Origin: G942493375 sp942493375
Lineage (GTDB): Bacteria; Armatimonadota; UBA5829
Direction of reading: 5' to 3'
Length of the DNA: 64,000 bases
NCBI GenBank assembly: GCA_942493375.1
Contig: OW818698.1
Coordinates: 8,122,001-8,186,000, forward strand
Shown: positions 36,201-45,026 of the stretch, piece by piece
How the letters are laid out: every line of letters starts with the position of its first letter
Position numbering within the stretch: the stretch's first letter is position 1
The notes under the pieces: generated by a model
What the model was told of the DNA's origin: nothing
What the model saw: the letters and a program-made list of their open reading frames with translations, nothing else
Database searches by the model: none
Translations under genes and position numbers: made by a program

Positions 36201-37480
36201 GTGGCGTTAATACTGGTCTGCCCAGACTTTGTCAACTTCACTGAAGCACCATTTTCAAATCTCATTCCAGATATATCTGTAATGTTAACTGAACCTGTGT
36301 TCAGTGTATTGTTGGGTGTGATGCTGTTAACAACAAGCACCAAATCTTCTCCAGGACCGATGGCGTAAAGGTTCTTATCACAAGATCCAAAGTAAACCGT
36401 TCCATCAGTCCCAATTGCAGGAGAAGAGTCCACACTCATTCCTGTTTCATACTCCCACTTTTTCGAACCATCAGGATTGATTGCATAAAGGCTGCAATCG
36501 GCAGATCCTATATAGACAGTGCCTTTGCTGTCTATTGCGGGACTGGTCCATACATAACTCTTCGTTGGAAACTCCCACTTCTTTGAACCATCCGGATTTA
36601 CTGCATAAAGTTTATAGTCATTTGACCCTACATATATGGTTCCATCAGATCCAACGGATGGGGAGCGTGAAATGTCTCCACCCGTAACAAACTCCCACTT
36701 TTTGGAACCGTCGGGATTGATTGCATAGAGCCGAGTGTCCGCTGACCCCACATATACTGTTCCGTCAGATCCAACGGTAGGAGAAGATACCCCATAACTC
36801 CCCACTGTATACGACCATTTTGTAGAGCCATCTGGATTGATCGCATTGAGCTTATTGTCATCCGATCCAACATATATTGTACCGTCCAAGCCAATAGCTG
36901 GAGACGAACGCATACCATATTTTGTTAAATATTCCCACTTTTTCGAACCATCCGGATTGATTGCATATAACTTTGCATCCCCTGATCCTACATAGATCGT
37001 TCCGTCAGAACTTATTGCAGGCGAGGAACCAAATGATGCACCTATCGCAATGTCCCATCGCTTTTTTCCATCAGCATTAATTGCATATAGTTTGCCATCG
37101 CCGGATGCTAGATATATCGTGCCATCAGAAGCAATTGCAGGGGAGGAGTGCCCTAACGCACCGATTGCAGTACCCCATTGCTTTGAGCCATCGGGATTTA
37201 TCGCATATAGTTTGCCGTCATCTGATGCTACATAAATGGTCCCATCAGATCCAATCGCGGGAGAAGAATAAACATATCCACCTGTTGTATATTTCCACTT
37301 AACTGCAGCTGTGTCTGGTCCTTTAAACGGGCTCCGCCCCGTATGCTGTGGGTCGTGCCCAAACATCCACCAGTCCCCACGGCCTGCATTGGCAGGGGAT
37401 TGGCTAAGAGGGAATAGTACTGCGACCAATGCAAAAAGAAGTATGAGGTTTTGCAAAATAGATTTCGAACGATATTTCAA
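30248..37480 (-). CDS. Giant secreted protein: three propellers, nine TIG, Ig domains
   Basis: A 2410-residue exported protein (signal to about residue 32, QSPANA). By my count it holds three PQQ-like beta-propellers of exactly eight blades each (about 38-373, 480-820 and 1580-1915). Each opens with MFGHDxxHTxRSPxxGP and repeats units of about 40 residues of the form SSPAIGSDGTIYVGS...KLYAINPDGSKKW. One TIG domain follows propeller 1 and eight TIG domains, about 90 residues each, follow propeller 2. After propeller 3 come two bacterial Ig-like domains (DPTSVTPINFVVQFSEPV), a further Ig-like domain (about 2132-2225) and a conserved C-terminal domain of about 185 residues (LYPGWNLIGTPYINP). Translation starts at TTG after AGGTG. 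A role in surface adhesion or polymer binding is likely; the repeats lack obvious catalytic residues. Confidence 0.9.
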   Translation of the reverse strand: MKYRSKSILQNLILLFALVAVLFPLSQSPANAGRGDWWMFGHDPQHTGRSPFKGPDTAAVKWKYTTGGYVYSSPAIGSDGTIYVASDDGKLYAINPDGSKQWGTAIGALGHSSPAIASDGTIYLASGDGKLYAINADGKKRWDIAIGASFGSSPAISSDGTIYVGSGDAKLYAINPDGSKKWEYLTKYGMRSSPAIGLDGTIYVGSDDNKLNAINPDGSTKWSYTVGSYGVSSPTVGSDGTVYVGSADTRLYAINPDGSKKWEFVTGGDISRSPSVGSDGTIYVGSNDYKLYAVNPDGSKKWEFPTKSYVWTSPAIDSKGTVYIGSADCSLYAINPDGSKKWEYETGMSVDSSPAIGTDGTVYFGSCDKNLYAIGPGEDLVLVVNSITPNNTLNTGSVNITDISGMRFENGASVKLTKSGQTSINATDITVVNSTKITCRFDVDGRVKGAWDVVVENPNSKTGVLKKGFTINPVVLSDEWCMFGHDAKHTRRSPYVGPSIPALKWTYTTWTEVRSSPSIGRDGTIYAPSSDGRIFALDPDGTKKWKAVIGCSSSSPAIASDGTVYIGSSNNRLYALNADCTNKWEFMTNGAVSSSPVFGNDGTIYVGCEDTNLYAINSDGSQKWHYTTDGYIYSSPALGSDGTIYVGADSKLYAINADGSEKWEYSTVGGVASSPAIGDDGTIYVGSNDHKLYAVNPDGSKYWEFTTGDIISSSPAIGVDGTIYVGSRDSKLYAINPDGSKKWEFTTGDIIYSSPSIDSSGTIYVGSYNNRLYAINPDGSIKWVFVTGGPVISTPTISSDGTIYVGSDDNKLYAIGQGDTPTPVVTLTSVLPASGHNVGTVGTYIYGTGFMYSATIKLTKSGQNDIVMHDITWYDSTKICGYFDLVGKQIGDWNLVVTNLDTTSATLIDGFNIYTPAPTVASINPVKALNTGSVSITKLAGTGFLHDATVKLTKSGQSDIVASDVSVLSSSKITCTFDLTGCELGAWNVVVTNLDNNSGTLSGGFTIEAPAPTVTAISPNNSLVMEPVTITNLSGTGFLSGATVKLAKSGMRDITATDISVVNSTKITCKFAFDVHDIGSWNVVVTNPDMKSGTLIDGFGINSSVRVTGITPDNALNSGTANITNISGTGFAAGAVVRLKKSGKDTIVAYYTTVVSSTKITCTFDLTGLATGVWDVEVTNPDGQFATLANAFTIYNPFPTVTGITPNTGVNSGSLNITELTGTGFLTGATVKLTKSGQNDIIAFDVRVVSSAKITCTFDLNGRELGTWNVVVTNPDARLGTLPAGLFIESPAPTVTNIMPNAVFATNEVISSHIYGTGFISDATIKLTKLGQNDIVAIGVVVVNSSEISCVFDLNNAKTGRWNVVVTNPDGKSGMLADGFDIVYPTPTLTSITPDNGLNSGTTDITYLSGKGFVPGAVVRLRKSGEDSIVAYYTTVVGDSKITCTFDLTGIATGNWDVEVTNPDDQYGTLYNAFKVYNPYPTVTGITPNTGMNPGSVSITDLAGTGFLTGATVKLIRPRQNDIVATDVTVVSASKISCAFDLNGKEPGPWSVVVTNPDTRSGKLENGFNVNWTSTISEWHMFGHDIHHTGRSPHAGPDSPTKRWGVDTGGGIQSSPAIGSDGTVYVGSNDNNIYAINPDGSMKWEIITAGEVVSSPAVGLNGTVYVGSSDKKLYAIYPDGSERWTFATGGELFSSPVISSDGTIYIGSNDKKLYAINPDGSKEWAFVTNGAISSSPAIGSDGAVYVGSSDYNVYAINSYGSKRWAFRTEGVIVSSPAIASDGTVYVGSADGKVYAINPDGSKKWDYNIGNPINSSPAIGIDGTVYIGSEGHKLYAISSDGTKKWEYETDSGIGSSPAIDSDGTIYIGSKDNKIYAINPDGLLKWKYDTGGAVISSPAIGSNGMIYVASMDGKLYAIGGPSVTVDMDASQQNPTSISPIRFRVTFSEPVADFTIDDVSLSGTAGATTIALSNSNGDQKTFTVSLSGMTSSGSVIVSIPSGVAHNADGAGNTASTNYDNAVSYIKPDTSAPAVTINQASAQVDPTSVTPINFVVQFSEPVRDFGESDITLGGTTGAASTYISNPTNDKMYYAVSVVGMTKSGTLTVSIPAEAAHDAAGNGNTASTSTDNSVVYDIDGPILALTFPTSSTTFTRNGTSLTLRGTATDPSGVAALSYSVNSASPTSSSSIYYWEFANLTLVDGVNTIDITATDNAGNRGYLSLSVNVVDASPDQSWNGLAMVSLPIIPDLIDPKVVVGFAGNSWTSWDPVKSKYAQYASTQNESWFVPRESTIGRGFWARFEAEHAIPLGLVPAQNKPMKVHLYPGWNLIGTPYINPVIWDLNTIQVETGSLSMSLLNASTLVNSWCWGWDSVQGKYYLVYDTDIITEAHGALEPWLGYWIKAITECDLVLPTP

Positions 37481-37897
37481 TATAACACCTGATAAATATG
37501 CCCATCTCTAGTCGCATACTGTTGATAAAACACTCTTTATAAATGCGGTAAAGGGGTAGAGATTGGGCAATGATATGATTTCAACTATAGCTAAGTCAAC
37601 GAATGAATCTCTAGAATGGTAACACACTACCTCACAAAAGTCGAGAAATGTTTGATCTAATATTTATGCGCACGGGACATAGAGCTGTCCAAATAGTCGA
37701 TAGCACACCTTTATCGCCGAACAATCAGCAAATATCACATGATTTGCTTCACACAAATCACATACAATGTATTGTTGCACACATTTACAACTCATACCAC
37801 GCAGTCTGTAGATTCTTGGATACACTAGACAATGTTTCACGAAAACTGAGAAATGGGACAGATTTTACCTGTCCCATTTCTCAGCATCACTTGTCAC
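37481..37897. other. Gap between the two giant genes
   Basis: AT-rich and without a gene. The part up to about 37650 is the upstream region of the first giant gene and shares short blocks (GTAGAGAT, CGAATGAAT, TAxCACAC) in the same order with the region upstream of the second giant gene (44030-44120), consistent with a duplication that included the leader. The right end holds the terminator at 37846-37884. Confidence 0.5.
37846..37884 (-). terminator. Intrinsic terminator of the second giant gene
   Basis: A perfect 16-bp stem (CTGAGAAATGGGACAG and its complement) with a seven-base loop. It begins 13 bases after the stop codon and is followed on the minus strand by TTTTC. Confidence 0.75.
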
Positions 37898-40800
37898 TCA
37901 TGGCGTCGGCAGCACCAGATCACATTCAGCTTTGGCCTTTATCCAGTACCCCAGCCAGGGCTCCAGTGTACCACGGGCAGATGGGATGAGTTCGGGGTTG
38001 TAGACCAGGTAGTATTTTTCATCTACACTGTCCCACCCCCAGCACCAACTGTTGACGATATTTGATGCATTAGCCAGAGACATAGTCTGTCCACCTGATT
38101 CAACCTGGATGCTATTTAGATCCCACGTGATCGGATTTATATAAGGAATCCCTATCAGGTTCCAACCGGGATACAGGTGGATTTTTCTTGTTTTATTCTG
38201 CGGTGGCACTAGACCAATCGGGGAGACCGGCTCGGAGTCAAACCTGGCCCAGAATCCTCGACCGATGGTAGACTCCCTGGGCACGAACCAGGACTCATTT
38301 TGAGTGGTTGCATAGACAGTGTATTCCGATTTAGATGGGTTCCAGGACGTCCATCCACTGCCGGCAAATCCGACAACAGGTTTGGGATCGATATCATCCG
38401 GAATTATCGGCAGAGAGACCATAGCCAGTCCGTTCCAAGCTTCACCAGGAGACGCATCAATAACATTTACCGCCAGATACAATACTGAAGTATTCCCGGC
38501 ATTGTCCGTTGCATTTACTGCAATAATGTTAGCCACATTCGGAAGAGTCAGATCAGCAGTTTCCCAGAGAGTTGTTCCGGTGCAGGATGTAACTTCACCA
38601 TCAATTACAGAACAACTCACCTCTGCCACTCCCCCAGTATCAGAAGCAGTACCCCTCAAGGTCAGAGTATTGCCGTTTCTGGTGAAGTTAGTAGCCGATG
38701 TCGGGAACTTAAGAGCAATCACAGGTCCATCAACATCATATGTAACAGTGTTATCAGTGCTGGTTGAAGCTGTATTCCCGTTGTCGGACTCATCGTGAGC
38801 GATTCCGGCAGGTATAGAGACAGTCAATGTACCGGACTTGCTCATCCCGGTTACGGAAACTGCATAGTGCATCTTATCGCCACTGGGATTCGTGATCGAT
38901 GCAGCAGTAGCTCCCGATGTGCCGCCCAGGGTTATGCCATTAGCATCGAAATCAAACACAGGTTTACTGAACAGGACCGTAAAATTGATAGGAGATCTGT
39001 TAGTAGGATCTGCCTGATCCGATGCCTGGTTGATAGTCACGGTAGGGGGAGTCGCGTTGTGGTAGAATACTGAATTATCGTAATTGATCGATGCCCCATT
39101 TCCTGCACCATTTGCATCGTGAGCAGCACCAGCAGGGATTGCCACTATCACAGTGCCATCATGCACCATACCACTCACTGATATAGTAAACGTAGTGTTG
39201 CCATTGCTTGGGTTCGATATCTGAATATCAGCAGCTCCGGCTGTACCACTTAGGACGACTCCATCAGCAGTAAATCCAGTCACTGGTTTGCTGAAGACTG
39301 CTGTGAACTTTATGGTTGGGCTGCTGGTGGGGTCTTCCTGGCTAGAGTCTTTATCAACAGTAACCGTAGTTCCACCAATTGCATAGACCTTGCCATCAAT
39401 GCAACCAACATAGATCACTCCGTCGGAACCTATTGTGGGAGAGGACTCTATAGAGTCTCCGGCTACAAACTCCCATTTTTTCGAGCCATCGGGATTCATC
39501 GCGTACAATCTGCAATCATCCGATCCTACATAAATTACCCCGCTTGAATCAATTGCCGCTGAAGAATAAACACCGCCATCAAATGTATACTTCCACTTCA
39601 TCGTGCCATCGAGGTTAATCGCATAAAATGCCCCATCTTGCGAACCGATATATACAGTGCCATTGCTGCTGATTGCTGGAGAGGACTGTATATTACTATA
39701 TGTTGCAAACCACCATTTACTACAACCATCTGGGGTAATAGCGTAGAGACCATCATATGCTCCGACATAAATAATCCCATCAGAAGCGATTGATGGGGAT
39801 GATGTGATTGGACCCCCTGTTGAAAAGCTCCATTTCTGTATGCCATTTGCATCAATTGCATAGAGATAGTTATCCGCCGATCCCACATATATAGTTCCAT
39901 CAGATCCGATAGCAGGAGAGGATTGTATACCTCCACCTGTAGCAAACTCCCATTTCTCTGAACCATCCGGATTAATAGCATATAGCTTCGTGTCGTCCGA
40001 TCCGATGTATATTGTTCCATCAGCGGAGATAGTGGGAGAGGAAAGCACCGTACTGCCAGTTACAAACGACCACTTCTCCGACCCATCAGGATTTAGAGCA
40101 TACAGTTTATTATCATATGAACCAACATAGACAGTTCCATCGGGAGCAATTGCTGGAGATGAGAACACGGCATTCTCAGCAGCAAACTCCCACTTCCTGG
40201 AACCATCAGGATTTATGGCGTAGAACTTATTGTCGAATGAACCGACATAGATTGTCCCATCTGAACCTATTGCTGGAGAAGACTGTACGGCAATAGATGT
40301 TTCAAACTCCCACAGCTTCGTCGGAGAGTCAGGACCAGCGAACGGACTACGGCCTGTGTGGCGAATATCGTGGCGGAACATTCTCCATTCACCTACCGGT
40401 GGAACCCAATTTACAACAAACCCATTCTCGAGTGCACCTGATAATCCATCCTGGTTTGTGACTACAACAGTCCAGGCACCAGACTCCTTACCATTTAAAT
40501 CGAATACGCAAGTTATATCCGTCGAACCAATTATGGAAACAGTAGAAGCAACAATGTCATTCTGCCCGGATTTTGTGAGTTTCACAGTGGCATCGGGCAA
40601 GAAGCCAGAGCCTGAAAGTTGAGTAATGCCAACTAGACCTGTATTAAGTGCATTATCAGGTGTGATACTGGTAACCTTGGGAGAAAGGTCATCAACTATA
40701 AAAGCTTCCCAAAGCATACCTGCCTGGTCGTCAGTATTTGTAACTTCAACATACCATTCACCTGTATCCAGGCCAGTCAGATCAAATTCACAGGTAATTT

Positions 40801-43800
40801 TCGTAGAATCAACAACAATGACATTCGTAGCTTCAATTGAATCCACACCGCTTCTTATCAACCTTACAATAGCACCAGGTGCAAACCCTTGGCCGATAAG
40901 TTGTGTAATGTTAACTGGACCTGTGTTCAATGCTGTATTCGGCGTTATGCTGTAAACCCAGGGGGCGGGAGCGTTGTTTATTGCAACAAGCATGCCACCA
41001 AGGGTTCCTACATATAACGTGCCATTCGAGCCAATTATAGGAGAGGAGCGTATCGGATCCCATGCTCCATACGTCCACATCATCAAACCATCGCGATCAA
41101 CTGCATACATATAGTGATCACATGAACTCATATATATTGTGCCGTCAAAACTGATCGCAGGTGAAGATACTATCTCATCACCTGTTTCCAATCTCCACTT
41201 GATGGAACCATCGGGGTTGATTGCATAGAAACCGTGATCCCGGGATCCGACATATACTATTCCGTCACTACCGATAGCAGGTGTGGCGACTATATGATTT
41301 CCAGTCGCAAATTCCCATTTCTTTGATCCGTCGGGATTGATCGCATATAGATTGTTGTCATATGATCCAATATAGATCGTACCATCAGAACCGATGGCGG
41401 GAGAACCGATTTGCCCAGTTCCTGTTTTGAACTCCCACTTCTTCAAACCATCCACAGCAATGGCGTAGAGACTACCATTGTTGGAACCTACATAAACTGT
41501 ACCATCGACACCCAGCGCAGGTGAGGACTCCACTTCACCATCTGTTACATACTCCCACTTCATGGTACCATCGGAATTGGCCGCATAGACGCTACCATCC
41601 ATCGACCCAAAATAGACAGTACCATCTGACGCAATCACAGGAGAGGATAGAACAGCACCGTCTGTGCCAAAATTCCATTTCTCTGACCCATTGCTGTTAA
41701 TTGCATACAGTTTATTGTCACTGGATCCCACATAAATAGTGCCATCAGTGCCAATTGCAGGGCTGGATTTTACAGTGTCTCCAGTTTCAAACTCCCACTT
41801 TTTGGAACCATCGGGATTGATTGCGTATAGGAAGTTATTCTCCCATCCAACGTAAATTGTACCGTCCGAGGCAACTGCAGGCGATGAGGACACTCCACCT
41901 CCTGCTTCGAATGCCCATGCCGGATTCGAATAGGCAGGTCCCACATGAGGACTCCGCCCTGTATGCTGTGCATCATGACCAGACATCCACCAATCACTTG
42001 CAGCTGAGGATGACAGTATTGTAAATCCATTTTTCAGGATTCCTGAGATACCATTGGGATTAGTGACAACGACATCCCAGGAGCCAGTTGGTTTTCTATC
42101 TAAATTGAATGTGCACGTAATCCTGGACGAATCTACAATTCTGACATTATATGCGACTACATCCATCAATCCAGGTCTTCTTAAATGCACAGTAGCATTT
42201 GCATCAAAATACTTCCCTGAAACCTCTGTAATATTTACAGGACCGCTGTTTGGCGCACTATTTGCAACAATGGCATTGACGTGTGGATATGGCTGAGCAA
42301 CGTAAAAACCATTAAAAAGCACCGAGCGCTGATCATCAGGATTAGTTACCGCTACATCCCAATATCCCGTTTCCGCAGCAGAAAGATCCAGCCTGCAAGT
42401 GATCTTTGATGAGTTTACAACGACAACATTGCCCGCAGTAATCCCATTCGCTCCAGAGCGTATTAGCTTCACTGTAGCGCCTGGCATAAATCCTTTGCCA
42501 CTGATCTCAGTAGTGTTCACCGAACTATCGCTAGGTGCATAGTCAGGTGTGATACTATCCACTATAGGTTTGGGATCCTGTATATCGAATCCATTGCTTA
42601 GCACGCCAAATTTCAAGTCCGGATTTGTTATAACAACATTCCAACTACCAGTTCGTTTGCCATTAACATCGAATGTGCACTTGATTTTCGAAGAGTGAAT
42701 AACTGTAACATCAGTTGCTACAATATCGCTTGATCCACTTTTCGAAAGCTTCACAACAGCTCCAGCTATGAATCCGGTACCGGATATGTCTGTAATGTTT
42801 ATAGATCCCGTATTAATTGAACTGACGGGAGTGATGCTGATAATAGTTGGATTGGAGCCTACGCCGGGTCCTATCGCATGGAGCTTATTCGAACCACCAA
42901 TGTATATTGTTCCATCAGAACCAATCACCGGCGAGGTGCAACTGTCAGCATTCAGTTCTACTGGATCCCATGTGTAGTAACCTTGGGGAGCCATAGCATA
43001 CAGCTTCGTCCCTGCCAGATAAAGCGTTCCATCTGCACCAATAGCAGGAGCTACACTTACTCCCGACACACATAACCGCTTGATAGATCCGTCCGAATTC
43101 AGTGCAGTGAGTTTAGCATCACCTGACTCTATGAAGACAGTTCCATCGTTCCCAATGGCAGGAGAACAACGCACTGGCCCCCCAGTCGAAAACGTCCATT
43201 TTTTAGACCCATCAGGATTTATTGCGTAGAGTTTTTTATCGTCCGAGCCAACAAAGACCGTCCCATCGGAGTCTATTGCAGGTGAAGATGATATTGGACC
43301 ATTGGTTAGGAACTCCCATTTTTCTGTGCCGTCGGGATTTAGGGCATACAGTTTGTGATCCTGCGACCCCACGTAGATTGTCCCGTCTAAGCTGATTGCA
43401 GGAGAAGAATTGATGCCATTTCCTGTTGTAAAATCCCACTTTTTTGTACCATCAGGATTGAATGCGTATAGCTTATTATCGAATGTCCCTATGTATATGG
43501 TCCCATCGGTGCCAACTGCAGGTGAAGATTCTATCTCTCCGGTAATGTATTCCCATTTCTGGGTGCCGTCAGGATTAATCGCATAAAAATGGCCGTCAGT
43601 AGTTCCTACATATACCGTCCCATCAAGACCAATAGCAGCAGATGAACGTACCCCACCCGATAAAGTTAACTCCCATTTTTTTGTTCCATCGGGATTGATC
43701 GCATAAAAGATGCCATGGTCGGAGCCTGCATAGATCGTTCCGTCAGCAGCCATCACCGGAGAACCTGCAATCCCACCATCCAAATCAAAAGTCCACTTCA

Positions 43801-43978
43801 CCGCAGGAGTATCTGGTCCGGTAAACGGGCTGCATCCTGTATGCTGCCGATCGTGCCCAACCATAAACCAGTCATCCTGGGCAGCCACTACCTGAAGCTG
43901 GCTCAGAATAAGCAGTAAAGAAATAAATGCGAACATAGCGGTCAAATATCTGTACGTAGTCTTCGAATGAATTGGCAT
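37898..43978 (-). CDS. Giant secreted protein: three propellers, five TIG, Ig domains
   Basis: Paralogue of the other giant gene, 2026 residues from the preferred start. The signal runs to about residue 34 (QLQVVAA). I count eight blades in each of three PQQ-like propellers (about 39-371, 664-1000 and 1199-1531). Three TIG domains separate propellers 1 and 2, and two separate propellers 2 and 3. The end matches the paralogue: two Ig-like domains, one further Ig-like domain and the conserved domain beginning WNGLAMVSLPIIPDDIDPK and ending CDLVLPTP. The start at 43978 is preferred because CAGGTG lies just upstream; an ATG six codons earlier is possible. The paralogues differ mainly in TIG copy number, so they appear to evolve by gain and loss of whole domains. 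Confidence 0.9.
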   Translation of the reverse strand: MPIHSKTTYRYLTAMFAFISLLLILSQLQVVAAQDDWFMVGHDRQHTGCSPFTGPDTPAVKWTFDLDGGIAGSPVMAADGTIYAGSDHGIFYAINPDGTKKWELTLSGGVRSSAAIGLDGTVYVGTTDGHFYAINPDGTQKWEYITGEIESSPAVGTDGTIYIGTFDNKLYAFNPDGTKKWDFTTGNGINSSPAISLDGTIYVGSQDHKLYALNPDGTEKWEFLTNGPISSSPAIDSDGTVFVGSDDKKLYAINPDGSKKWTFSTGGPVRCSPAIGNDGTVFIESGDAKLTALNSDGSIKRLCVSGVSVAPAIGADGTLYLAGTKLYAMAPQGYYTWDPVELNADSCTSPVIGSDGTIYIGGSNKLHAIGPGVGSNPTIISITPVSSINTGSINITDISGTGFIAGAVVKLSKSGSSDIVATDVTVIHSSKIKCTFDVNGKRTGSWNVVITNPDLKFGVLSNGFDIQDPKPIVDSITPDYAPSDSSVNTTEISGKGFMPGATVKLIRSGANGITAGNVVVVNSSKITCRLDLSAAETGYWDVAVTNPDDQRSVLFNGFYVAQPYPHVNAIVANSAPNSGPVNITEVSGKYFDANATVHLRRPGLMDVVAYNVRIVDSSRITCTFNLDRKPTGSWDVVVTNPNGISGILKNGFTILSSSAASDWWMSGHDAQHTGRSPHVGPAYSNPAWAFEAGGGVSSSPAVASDGTIYVGWENNFLYAINPDGSKKWEFETGDTVKSSPAIGTDGTIYVGSSDNKLYAINSNGSEKWNFGTDGAVLSSPVIASDGTVYFGSMDGSVYAANSDGTMKWEYVTDGEVESSPALGVDGTVYVGSNNGSLYAIAVDGLKKWEFKTGTGQIGSPAIGSDGTIYIGSYDNNLYAINPDGSKKWEFATGNHIVATPAIGSDGIVYVGSRDHGFYAINPDGSIKWRLETGDEIVSSPAISFDGTIYMSSCDHYMYAVDRDGLMMWTYGAWDPIRSSPIIGSNGTLYVGTLGGMLVAINNAPAPWVYSITPNTALNTGPVNITQLIGQGFAPGAIVRLIRSGVDSIEATNVIVVDSTKITCEFDLTGLDTGEWYVEVTNTDDQAGMLWEAFIVDDLSPKVTSITPDNALNTGLVGITQLSGSGFLPDATVKLTKSGQNDIVASTVSIIGSTDITCVFDLNGKESGAWTVVVTNQDGLSGALENGFVVNWVPPVGEWRMFRHDIRHTGRSPFAGPDSPTKLWEFETSIAVQSSPAIGSDGTIYVGSFDNKFYAINPDGSRKWEFAAENAVFSSPAIAPDGTVYVGSYDNKLYALNPDGSEKWSFVTGSTVLSSPTISADGTIYIGSDDTKLYAINPDGSEKWEFATGGGIQSSPAIGSDGTIYVGSADNYLYAIDANGIQKWSFSTGGPITSSPSIASDGIIYVGAYDGLYAITPDGCSKWWFATYSNIQSSPAISSNGTVYIGSQDGAFYAINLDGTMKWKYTFDGGVYSSAAIDSSGVIYVGSDDCRLYAMNPDGSKKWEFVAGDSIESSPTIGSDGVIYVGCIDGKVYAIGGTTVTVDKDSSQEDPTSSPTIKFTAVFSKPVTGFTADGVVLSGTAGAADIQISNPSNGNTTFTISVSGMVHDGTVIVAIPAGAAHDANGAGNGASINYDNSVFYHNATPPTVTINQASDQADPTNRSPINFTVLFSKPVFDFDANGITLGGTSGATAASITNPSGDKMHYAVSVTGMSKSGTLTVSIPAGIAHDESDNGNTASTSTDNTVTYDVDGPVIALKFPTSATNFTRNGNTLTLRGTASDTGGVAEVSCSVIDGEVTSCTGTTLWETADLTLPNVANIIAVNATDNAGNTSVLYLAVNVIDASPGEAWNGLAMVSLPIIPDDIDPKPVVGFAGSGWTSWNPSKSEYTVYATTQNESWFVPRESTIGRGFWARFDSEPVSPIGLVPPQNKTRKIHLYPGWNLIGIPYINPITWDLNSIQVESGGQTMSLANASNIVNSWCWGWDSVDEKYYLVYNPELIPSARGTLEPWLGYWIKAKAECDLVLPTP

Positions 43979-45026
43979 GAAATCACCTGAAATCATCCTT
44001 TTATGGGTAGGATGAGTATTATAATTGGGAAGTAGAGATCGCTAGAAACACTATTTGCAGACAATGGATCTCTTCGTCAACAGAGAGCCAGTCTGCGAAT
44101 GAATTGTTGAATAGTAGCACACATTCTCTCAATTGTCCAGCAATTTCTCGATATTGATATCTCAACGACCTCAGTAATGTGCAAAAGAAAACAATAATTG
44201 ACATACATACAGCCCATCAGTGACTTTTGGATGTCTTTACAAACAGAACGACAGGCATACACCATTCCTCTCCCCTTTCATCACTCATAACTCATAATTC
44301 TTCTGACTTCGCTCTTCTGGCTTAAAAAAATTTTTACCAAATCCCGGAACATTCCCAATTTTCCGGTGTCTAATTATTATGCAGGCATTCGCACGTACGT
44401 GCTATCTAGTCGCCAAAAGAGGCAATCCCTTGCGGTCACAAAACAACCGATCCCTTCTTAGCGTCTTTGCGGCTTTGCGTGAGAATTTATCCTGCTTCCA
44501 CATGAAGTCAACATATCTTCTATTTTTTCGCTGTTTATCACACATACAACCAATATATGTAGAAACAAAAGAGCTAAAAACCAGTGTGTTTCTGCAAATA
44601 TCCGACAGTTTCAGAGAAAAACAAGCATGTTTCAATGGAAAACAGAGGTATTTCCAATTGTTTCCAAAAGGTTTTTGAGCTCAATTTATTCCAACTGAGG
44701 GTGGAATATTTGCATGAAAATATTTTCCCGAACGAACTACCTGTCAAAAAGTGATATTTCATCGAATACTGTGACAATACGACACCATGTCAAAGTGAAA
44801 AGTGAGGGGACAAAAAGACAGCAGCCAACCATATCAGGGGGGACCTGAATGTTTTATTACACACTTACATTGTTAAAACGAACTATCCCACGCTCAAAAA
44901 CTCAAAATCTGAGCTCGATTCGTTCCGGTGAAACCTGATTTTGAATCCCAAAACGAACTGTTTCTGCAGCTTGCAGGAGGCCGCAAATAACCTCCTGCAG
45001 GGATTGTTCCACAACTGTAAGCCTGG
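43979..45026. other. One-kilobase gap with repeats, no supported gene
   Basis: Contains the upstream region of the giant gene (to about 44200), one TCCCTTCTTAGCGTCTTTGCGGCTTTGCGTGAGA repeat (44451-44486), and at 44725-44970 an AT-rich stretch with three copies of AACGAACT (44731, 44879, 44952). Near the right end is a 9-bp hairpin (44972-44980 with 44991-44999). Two reading frames across the repeat are not believable genes. Confidence 0.6.
44972..44999 (-). terminator. Hairpin after the first URO-D-like gene
   Basis: TGCAGGAGG pairs with CCTCCTGCA, loop ten bases, 28 bases past the leftward stop codon. No T tract follows, so assignment rests on position. Confidence 0.4.

Noticed and set aside
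30248..43978. Regular ~120-base repeats that might be taken for a CRISPR or satellite array
   Set aside because: The period is set by 40-residue protein units in an intact reading frame, and unit sequences vary mostly as synonymous or conservative changes.
44379..44678. Overlapping reading frames on both strands near 44.4-44.7 kb
   Set aside because: Both run through a dispersed repeat copy and have no ribosome binding site or protein-like composition.
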